64,000 bases of DNA, taken from positions 51,034 through 115,033 of the forward strand of contig DKPO01000031.1 in the NCBI GenBank assembly GCA_002471225.1, written 5' to 3'. Made by a program: the position numbers and the translations under genes. Position 1 is the stretch's first letter; every line of letters begins with the position of its first letter. This DNA comes from Porphyromonadaceae bacterium UBA7332. Lineage in GTDB: Bacteria; Bacteroidota; Bacteroidia; Bacteroidales; UBA7332. A model generated the notes under the pieces. The model ran no database searches and was not told where the DNA came from. It was given only the letters and a program-made list of their open reading frames with translations. Shown here in pieces: positions 17,862 to 23,485 of this stretch.

Positions 17862-17880
17862 TTCTGTATCTGATACAGAA
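17862..17880. promoter_or_regulatory. 19-bp perfect palindrome upstream of tdk
   Basis: TTCTGTATC, one central T, then GATACAGAA. It lies between the divergent dacB and tdk starts, about 36 nt before the tdk -7 element. Operator-like, and no U tract follows, so a terminator is unlikely. Confidence 0.55.
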
Positions 17881-17892
17881 TGCAATTTTTTG

Positions 17893-17923
17893 TATGCAAC
17901 ATTAATTTTATTGCATATCTTTG
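17893..17923 (+). promoter_or_regulatory. tdk promoter with overlapping inverted repeat
   Basis: TATCTTTG at 17916-17923 is the -7 element. TATG at 17893-17896 stands where the -33 would be. TATGCAA (17893-17899) and TTGCATA (17911-17917) form a perfect 7-bp inverted repeat whose arms overlap the -33 position and the start of the -7 element, as an operator would. Confidence 0.55.
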
Positions 17924-18058
17924 TTCCTACTTAAAGTGATTTATTTTTACACTATCCGTTATACTAAAGATCAGTTGTATCTAAACTAAAACGCTAGATA
18001 TGCACGTAAAACAAATCTAATTAAATAATTGAAAATTAAAAGACTAACTTCTTTATCC

Positions 18059-18637
18059 ATGGTTTATAACGAATCTAAAATCGCTGAACGTCATACAAGA
18101 GGACGGATCGAAGTTATTTGCGGATCTATGTTCTCAGGTAAAACGGAAGAGCTGATACGACGAATGAAACGTGCTAAAATAGCCAGACAAGCTGTCGAAA
18201 TATTTAAACCAACAGTCGACGTTCGCTATTCAAATGATGAAGTCGTTTCTCACGACAAGAACTCTATAATCTCGACACCTGTTGATAACTCCAGCAGTAT
18301 ATTACTTCTTTCCAGTAATGTGGAAGTAGTAGGTATTGACGAAGCTCAGTTTTTTGATGAAGGATTGATTGACGTATGCAATCAGTTAGCTGATAACGGA
18401 GTCCGGGTTATTGTAGCGGGACTGGATATGGACTATAAAGGAAAACCTTTCGGACCGATGCCTGCCTTGTGTGCCATTGCGGATGATGTAACTAAAGTTC
18501 ATGCTATTTGTACACGTTGTGGTAATCTTGCAAATTACTCTTATCGTCTGGTCGAAAATGAAAAACAAGTATTGTTGGGCGAAAAAACAGAATACGAGCC
18601 TTTATGCAGGGCTTGCTATATCGAAGCTCACCAATAA
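18059..18637 (+). CDS. tdk: thymidine kinase (type II)
   Basis: Phosphorylates thymidine with ATP in pyrimidine salvage. 192 residues from the ATG at 18059; a TTG at 18029 would add ten residues but is less likely, and family members start near here. The P-loop is GSMFSGKT (22-29), the DEAQFF motif near residue 98 supplies the catalytic Asp/Glu region, and the lasso domain has two Cys pairs (CTRCG and CRACY) for structural zinc. The next gene begins 37 nt downstream, so the two may be one operon. Confidence 0.95.
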   Translation: MVYNESKIAERHTRGRIEVICGSMFSGKTEELIRRMKRAKIARQAVEIFKPTVDVRYSNDEVVSHDKNSIISTPVDNSSSILLLSSNVEVVGIDEAQFFDEGLIDVCNQLADNGVRVIVAGLDMDYKGKPFGPMPALCAIADDVTKVHAICTRCGNLANYSYRLVENEKQVLLGEKTEYEPLCRACYIEAHQ

Positions 18638-18674
18638 TAACAGGATGACATAACTAACTAAAACTTAATTAACT

Positions 18675-19793
18675 ATGAATTCTTTTGATAAACCCTATAC
18701 CTTTGATCGTGTCGTTCGTATTATTATCGGTATTATTGTCGTTGTCGGATTACTTGCATTGATCAATCGATTAAGTTCGGTACTGGTTACTTTTTTCGTT
18801 GGGTGGTTGATCGCCTATATGCTGAATCCGTTTGTAGATTTTATACAGCATAAGTTGAAAGTAAAAAACAGGATAGCCTCTATTTTTCTTTCTATTATTA
18901 TTGTAGTCGGAAGTATAGTGGGAATTGTTATTGCTTTAATACCTGCTATTTCTGCCGAGTTTTCCAAAATGACCGACTTATTACACCACTACCAGGGTGC
19001 AGGAGGATATATTCCTTTTATACCGACCGATCTTCAGGATTTTATTTCAGAAAAGATCAATCTGAAAGAGTGGCTCCAATATATGAATAAAGAAGATTGG
19101 CAAAAACTTATCGAAGAGTTTTTTCCTAAGGTAATCGGCCTTTTCTCAAGCTCGGTAAACTGGCTTATCGGTCTGTTTGCTTCTTCCATTACCTTATTAT
19201 ATGTATTTTTTATTCTGCTGGATTACGATAAGATCTCAAAAGGTTTTATCAATATAATTCCTCAGAAATATCGCGAAGACGTATCGGGTTTGATGGATAA
19301 TCTGGAATACTCAATGAATAGTTATTTCCGTGGCCAGGCTTTAGTTGCTTTTATTGTAGGAATATTGTTCGCTATCGGTTTTAATATTGTCGGACTTCCT
19401 CTAGCGACCGTTTTGGGACTTTTTATTGGTCTATTGAATATGGTTCCCTACCTTCAGACTTTAGGTATTATACCGACAGCTATGCTTTGCGTAATTAAGT
19501 CAGCAGAGAGTGGAGGAAGTTTTTGGGGTGTATTTGCCGCATCTTTGCTTGTTTTTGCTGTGGTGCAAATTATACAGGACGGATTTCTTACTCCGCGTAT
19601 CATGGGTAAAATTACAGGTCTTAATCCGGCGATTATTCTATTGTCTCTTTCTATTTGGGGTAGCTTAATGGGTATTGTCGGTATGATTATTGCACTTCCG
19701 ATGACTACATTGATTATCTTCTATTACGAGCGTTTTATCCTCGAAAGTGATAATAAATCTATAAATAAGACTTCTGATAAGACAAAGAAGTAA
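18675..19793 (+). CDS. AI-2E family (DUF20) membrane protein
   Basis: Polytopic inner-membrane protein of 372 residues, about eight hydrophobic segments: two pairs at the N-terminus (about 12-50 and 65-95), a soluble stretch (100-150), then four or more segments to about residue 355, including GLFIGLLNMVPYLQ and the family signature near DGFLTPRIMGKITGLNP. Members have been linked to AI-2 export, Na+/H+ antiport and other transport, so the name does not fix a substrate. luxS lies 2.4 kb upstream but is separated by the opposite-strand dacB. The C-terminal tail is Lys/Ser-rich. Confidence 0.88.
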   Translation: MNSFDKPYTFDRVVRIIIGIIVVVGLLALINRLSSVLVTFFVGWLIAYMLNPFVDFIQHKLKVKNRIASIFLSIIIVVGSIVGIVIALIPAISAEFSKMTDLLHHYQGAGGYIPFIPTDLQDFISEKINLKEWLQYMNKEDWQKLIEEFFPKVIGLFSSSVNWLIGLFASSITLLYVFFILLDYDKISKGFINIIPQKYREDVSGLMDNLEYSMNSYFRGQALVAFIVGILFAIGFNIVGLPLATVLGLFIGLLNMVPYLQTLGIIPTAMLCVIKSAESGGSFWGVFAASLLVFAVVQIIQDGFLTPRIMGKITGLNPAIILLSLSIWGSLMGIVGMIIALPMTTLIIFYYERFILESDNKSINKTSDKTKK

Positions 19794-19829
19794 ACTAAGG
19801 TTAAAAACGGCCTTTTTTCAGGATGAATG

Positions 19830-19861
19830 TTTGGACGTTTACAGGAAACGTCATATCTTTG
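19830..19861 (+). promoter_or_regulatory. promoter of second tRNA-Lys, with dyad in the spacer
   Basis: TTTG 19830-19833, 20-nt spacer, TATCTTTG 19854-19861. The spacer itself is an inverted repeat: GACGTTT (19834-19840), ACAGG, AAACGTC (19846-19852). The other tRNA-Lys promoters lack this dyad. Confidence 0.8.
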
Positions 19862-19892
19862 CAACGCATTTGAGAAACAAACGCACATCAAT

Positions 19893-19965
19893 GATTCGCT
19901 AGCTCAGCTGGTAGAGCACAACACTTTTAATGTTGGGGTCCTGGGTTCGAGCCCCAGGCGGATCA
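19893..19965 (+). tRNA. tRNA-Lys(TTT), second copy
   Basis: Same 73-nt sequence as 4504-4576. The leader hairpin GCATTTG/CAAACGC is also present (19866-19884). Confidence 0.97.
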
Positions 19966-19967
19966 CG

Positions 19968-20005
19968 AAAAAGGAGTTAAGATTTTTCTTAACTCCTTTT
20001 TTTAT
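19968..20005 (+). terminator. intrinsic terminator after second tRNA-Lys
   Basis: AAAAAGGAGTTAAG pairs with CTTAACTCCTTTTT around ATTTTT, then T residues. Confidence 0.92.
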
Positions 20006-20068
20006 GAAGCTATGATTGTATCAAAGATATTTTCATGAACTTCTAACCATCTGTTATAAAAAAATAGG

Positions 20069-20097
20069 CCAGCTCTCTTGCAGAGCTGACTTTTTTT
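20069..20097 (+). terminator. hairpin terminator overlapping the next promoter
   Basis: CAGCTCT pairs with AGAGCTG around CTTGC, then AC and seven T. The loop bases contain the probable -33 element (CTTG 20077-20080) of the third tRNA-Lys promoter. Confidence 0.75.
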
Positions 20098-20108
20098 ACT
20101 TACCTTTG
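20077..20108 (+). promoter_or_regulatory. promoter of third tRNA-Lys
   Basis: CTTG 20077-20080, 20-nt spacer, TACCTTTG 20101-20108. The -33 lies inside a terminator hairpin. Confidence 0.75.
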
Positions 20109-20138
20109 CAACGCATTTGAGAATAATGCACACCAAAT

Positions 20139-20211
20139 GATTCGCTAGCTCAGCTGGTAGAGCACAACACTTTTAATGTTGGGGTCCTGGGTTCGAGCCC
20201 CAGGCGGATCA
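20139..20211 (+). tRNA. tRNA-Lys(TTT), third copy
   Basis: Same 73-nt sequence as the two other copies. The leader folds GCATT (20113-20117) with AATGC (20125-20129). It borders the gene-free region to its right. Confidence 0.97.
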
Positions 20212-20213
20212 CA

Positions 20214-20248
20214 AAAAGAGCTTCTGATTTTTCAGAGGCTCTTTTTTT
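20214..20248 (+). terminator. intrinsic terminator after third tRNA-Lys
   Basis: AAGAGCTTCTGA pairs with TCAGAGGCTCTT (one wobble) around TTTT, then eight T. Confidence 0.92.
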
Positions 20249-20378
20249 TATGTATTCTCTTATCTCACTGCGATATAAATGAACTTATAATTTTTACTAG
20301 TCAATACCGTTTTCAGAAGATACTATTCATTGAGAAAACGAAGTAACTTCATGAGTAAAACAAACGTATTTGTTATAT

Positions 20379-20420
20379 AAAACGAAGGCATTTGGCGATC
20401 ACCAAATACCTTCGTTTTTC
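20379..20420 (+). terminator. orphan terminator-like hairpin
   Basis: 20379-20395 pairs with 20402-20418 over 17 bp with one mismatch, and the 3' arm ends in a T run. No gene precedes it since the tRNA-Lys terminator, so it could end an unannotated small RNA starting after 20250. I found no perfect promoter for one. Confidence 0.6.
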
Positions 20421-20797
20421 GTATAATTCGGGTTTACCTGCAATTTGTAAAATCTTTTACTCGTTCCGATAGGAATCAATGAATAATCTGATTTTATCCT
20501 ACACATCTTACACACAACGTCTAATATATTGATCTGTAATGAGTAAAGTGTGATAGATGGGTGTAAGATGCAGAATGCTTTTTAATGATTTATATTACAG
20601 ATATTGAGTGTATTATAATCAATGTGCAGGTTGAAACCCATAAAGACATCTGTGTTGTAAATTTTCTTCAGGAAGATATATCCGTTTTTTGAAGTATATA
20701 GCCAATCTATCAATAAGATAAACTATCTCTTTCCGAATATTAAGTCATTTATTAGAAATATATGGCTCAAAAATTAAGCCTTTGTTTTGTATTTTTG

Positions 20798-20849
20798 ATA
20801 CGTATGAAAAATAATTTACATACGTATCAGGAATAATTTACATACGTAT
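20798..20849. repeat. three ATACGTAT palindromes at 22-bp period
   Basis: ATACGTAT at 20798-20805, 20820-20827 and 20842-20849. The linkers are similar (AATAATTTAC before copies 2 and 3). The last copy extends to the near-perfect palindrome ATTTACATACGTATGCAAAT. Spacing of two helical turns points to a multi-site protein-binding region. Confidence 0.8.
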
Positions 20850-20949
20850 GCAAATTTCGTTCGATAAGGCAATTTGAATTTTAAATTCATTTGCTGACTA
20901 AATCCTATTATTTTAATCGATTGTCTTTTTGAATAAACATCATAAAGAT

Positions 20950-21033
20950 ACGGTGTATCTCTGAAAAGAAACGGTATATCTTTCCAACAATACGGTATAT
21001 CTTTTAGAAGAAACGGTTTATCTTTTTAGAGAT
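20950..21033. repeat. four 21-bp tandem repeats, ACGGTATATCTTT type
   Basis: Copies start at 20950, 20971, 20992 and 21013. The conserved part is ACGGTNTATCTNT; the last 8 bases are purine-rich and variable. With the preceding bases, copy 3 reads ATACgGTAT and copy 4 reads AAACgGTTT, both perfect odd-centred palindromes; copies 1 and 2 are near-palindromes. This is not a CRISPR array: there are no unique spacers of useful length. Confidence 0.8.
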
Positions 21034-21104
21034 ATGCCTTGCATTTTAAATTAAGCCCTGATTCCCTTTAGGCACTTACTATAAAACAAAAAAAACTGCA
21101 TTCT

Positions 21105-21259
21105 ATCTGCAACATCTGCAACAACCCTCGGAAACGCTTTGTGGATAGGCGATTGCGTCTGTTGCAGATGGTTGCAGATGGTTGCAGATGAAATTTCATC
21201 TGCAACGCTTAATGTGTTGTTTAATAGGTTTTTATGCGTCTGTTGCAGATGTTGCAGAT
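21105..21259. repeat. array of eight GTTGCAGAT units in both orientations
   Basis: ATCTGCAAC at 21105 and 21114. GTTGCAGATG at 21161, 21171 and 21181 (perfect 10-bp tandem). Inverted copy CATCTGCAAC at 21197. GTTGCAGAT at 21242 and 21251. The outer pairs form an 18-bp perfect inverted repeat (21105-21122 with 21242-21259), and GCGTCTGTTGCAGATG is directly repeated at 21155 and 21236. Confidence 0.8.
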
Positions 21260-21667
21260 AAAACTTCGTTATTTGTATAGTGTAAAAGAAATGACAATTT
21301 GATTGTCTCTTGTGCGATTTGTTAGCTTTTGCTAGTGTAAATAAATACATTGGATTTAACTTTCTGGTGGATATATAATTTTACAAATTGCTGAAAGAAT
21401 AATTTAACTAGTATCAATCTATTTATATATGTGTTGTTTGCTTAAAGACAAGAACTGCAATCACTTGTGATTTTTTACAAGTCTGTTTTTCTGACTTATA
21501 TGTATTTTCAATCCCTTTTTATTTTCAGTAAATCACATTTCTGTTATCTATACAAAGCTTAAAACTGTTAAATAGATAGTAGGCTTTAGCTAATAATTTT
21601 AATATTGCAAAACATAAACGATGCATTTAGAATCTGTACACCATTTAGAAAAATATAATCTGAACTT

Positions 21668-22438
21668 ATGAGTTTACTACTAAAGTCCTTTGAAAGTTTT
21701 TTCTCTGACGAGCCAGGTGATTCTCTTTATATTGAGGACCATCAGTTTTTTGTGGATGATTTGCAAAGATGGTTTGAAGTTTGTAGTTCAGCTTTCGAAA
21801 AACCTTCGTTTGTACATAACAGAGTTGATGATTGTGTATATCTGATATCTAACTCGCTAATGGATTTATTGGGCTATAATCGGGAGGAATTTGCAGATAT
21901 GGGTCCTCAATTTTTGAGACAACTTATGCATCATGCTGACTCAAAAGAGTTGGATGCTATTTGTAATCCTGCATTAAATGAACTGATCCCACAGCATACC
22001 CAAAATGCCTCCCCTTATTTTACGTTGAAATTTAATTTCAGAATCCGTCATAAAAAAGGACATTATCTTACCTTGGATTGTTTCTTATACCCGATCTATT
22101 CTATTGATGGAGTTGTGCATTTTACATTAACTTATATAAGACCTACTACGCGACTTGTTCATGTTAATCTTCAGGTTTATTTTATGTATGACAATATGCG
22201 TTTTATTTATAACAGGCGTTTGAAGAGTTTTTTGCCTGAGAAAAAAGCTCGTTTGGATGATCAGGAGTTGCTGATTTTGAACTATACGGCAAAAGGTAAT
22301 AAGGAATATGAAATAGCGGAAATGATGAATCTGGATGTGAATAGGGTGAAGTATTATAAGAAACGCGTAATGAAGAAACTCTCTGTACATAGCATGCCTG
22401 AAGCTCTGTATTTTGCTTTGAAAATGAATCTGATTTAA
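21668..22438 (+). CDS. PAS-like / LuxR-type DNA-binding regulator (1)
   Basis: 256-residue regulator. The N-terminal two-thirds resembles a PAS sensor (VYLISNSLMDLLGYNREEFADMG near 60-85, then an aromatic beta-rich stretch HYLTLDCFLYPIYSIDGVVH). The C-terminus (about 195-256) is a LuxR/GerE helix-turn-helix: LDDQELLILNYTAKGNKEYEIAEMM, then the recognition helix region VNRVKYYKKRVMKKL. It has no receiver domain and no signal peptide. Its paralogue starts 28 nt downstream, so the pair is co-transcribed. The signal and targets are unknown; the phased palindromes upstream are possible targets, by proximity only. Confidence 0.78.
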   Translation: MSLLLKSFESFFSDEPGDSLYIEDHQFFVDDLQRWFEVCSSAFEKPSFVHNRVDDCVYLISNSLMDLLGYNREEFADMGPQFLRQLMHHADSKELDAICNPALNELIPQHTQNASPYFTLKFNFRIRHKKGHYLTLDCFLYPIYSIDGVVHFTLTYIRPTTRLVHVNLQVYFMYDNMRFIYNRRLKSFLPEKKARLDDQELLILNYTAKGNKEYEIAEMMNLDVNRVKYYKKRVMKKLSVHSMPEALYFALKMNLI

Positions 22439-22466
22439 ATCAGTTATTTAATTAAACAGACAAATA

Positions 22467-23207
22467 ATGGAAGTAAATAATCTGTATATTAACGATCAGG
22501 ACTTTGCATCGGATATTGGATTTAACCTCGAATCCATGCACTTTAATATTGAAGCATTGGCTTGTAATAATGCTCAAACTCATATTATAATTGATCATCG
22601 ATTAAAGCAGCTTTCGATCTATAATTATGATCATAAGTTATATAAGCTCTTAGGAGGTGATCGGAATAACCTGGATATGAAAACTTTGAGTAAGCTTTTA
22701 GATACTGATACCAAGGAACTTATTCTAGGTTATATAGATGTGGTAAACAAGACGTTTGTACATCCATATAAATATGAGGATAAGAATTTCTATTTCTCCA
22801 TCTGCTTCAATATAAATAAAAATTTGTGTATGAATGGTCTGAAGCTTAGGCTTATACCAATGATTTATACGCCCGATAAATTGCTTTATGCCTCCCTCCT
22901 TTTAATTGAACAGATCAGTTATATAGGAGAGCCGGTTCTGGAAATGTTTCTTACGGATGAAAGATGTACGAAGTTGTATGATCGGGTAAGTCGATCGTTT
23001 ATACGTGAGGAACATACACAACTCAGTTTTATAGAGTGTGATATACTCAGACGCTCGGGCGAAGGAGAAAAAGAATCGGAGATTGCAGATGGACTTGATT
23101 TGTCTGCTTCGTCACTGAAACGACTGAAACAGTCGATATTCGATAAGTTAAAAGTGAGAACAATATCTGAAGCTATTTATATTGCATATAAGAAGGGATT
23201 GATTTAA
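22467..23207 (+). CDS. PAS-like / LuxR-type DNA-binding regulator (2)
   Basis: 246-residue paralogue of the preceding protein. The N-terminal region is more diverged (IIDHRLKQLSIYNYDHKLYKLLGG near 45-70 matches the PAS start of its neighbour). The C-terminal helix-turn-helix is conserved: FIECDILRRSGEGEKESEIADGL, then ASSLKRLKQSIFDKLKV and TISEAIYIAYKKGLI, which lines up with MPEALYFALKMNLI of the first. The tandem arrangement looks like a local duplication. No operon gene follows closely: 278 nt separate it from the lipoprotein gene, which has its own promoter. Confidence 0.75.
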   Translation: MEVNNLYINDQDFASDIGFNLESMHFNIEALACNNAQTHIIIDHRLKQLSIYNYDHKLYKLLGGDRNNLDMKTLSKLLDTDTKELILGYIDVVNKTFVHPYKYEDKNFYFSICFNINKNLCMNGLKLRLIPMIYTPDKLLYASLLLIEQISYIGEPVLEMFLTDERCTKLYDRVSRSFIREEHTQLSFIECDILRRSGEGEKESEIADGLDLSASSLKRLKQSIFDKLKVRTISEAIYIAYKKGLI

Positions 23208-23415
23208 TCCCAAGTTTTATTCAGATATTCAGAGAACTTTTGAGTAAATTTAAATTCTTATTTTATTGTCTGATTTTACATTCTGTTTTTATCTACTGTA
23301 GGGAATATCCTTTTTTATTGCAATTTCCAGCTTTAACGGCTTATTTTTTCAGTAATTGATTAGTTAAACATGCGAACTTTTGGGAATTTATTTCTCGTTG
23401 GGTTTTTTTAATCGT

Positions 23416-23446
23416 TTTTTTAATTGTTGGGATTTACATATCTTTG
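23416..23446 (+). promoter_or_regulatory. promoter of prolyl-oligopeptidase-like lipoprotein gene
   Basis: TATCTTTG at 23439-23446, with TTTT at 23416-23419 as a weak -33 (19-nt spacer). Predicted leader about 32 nt. Confidence 0.6.
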
Positions 23447-23485
23447 TGATTAGAGAGAATTTACAGAAATAAAGTTACTATAGTC

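Larger units (their letters stand above)
20251..21667. other. 1.4-kb gene-free, repeat-rich gap between tRNA-Lys and PAS/LuxR genes
   Basis: No credible coding region on either strand. It holds an orphan terminator-like hairpin (20379-20419), a 10-bp inverted repeat pair CATCTTACAC (20504-20513) / GTGTAAGATG (20561-20570), a second one ATCTGTAAT (20532-20540) / ATTACAGAT (20594-20602), two phased palindrome arrays and a GTTGCAGAT array, listed separately. Such a gap beside a tRNA gene may be the remains of an integrated element or a large control region; this is inference. Confidence 0.7.

Noticed and set aside
18675..19793. Reading the AI-2E family protein as an AI-2 exporter working with luxS
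   Set aside because: The family name covers several transport functions, and the genes are separated by the opposite-strand dacB. Context is too weak.
19827..20015. 62-residue frame over tRNA-Lys
   Set aside because: Covers promoter, tRNA and terminator; no independent evidence.
20950..21033. CRISPR array
   Set aside because: Period is 21 bp with no room for unique spacers, only four copies, and no cas genes in the window.
21051..21350. 99-residue frame on the minus strand
   Set aside because: Its central codons are the GTTGCAGAT repeat array translated; it has no promoter, no family features and an odd composition.
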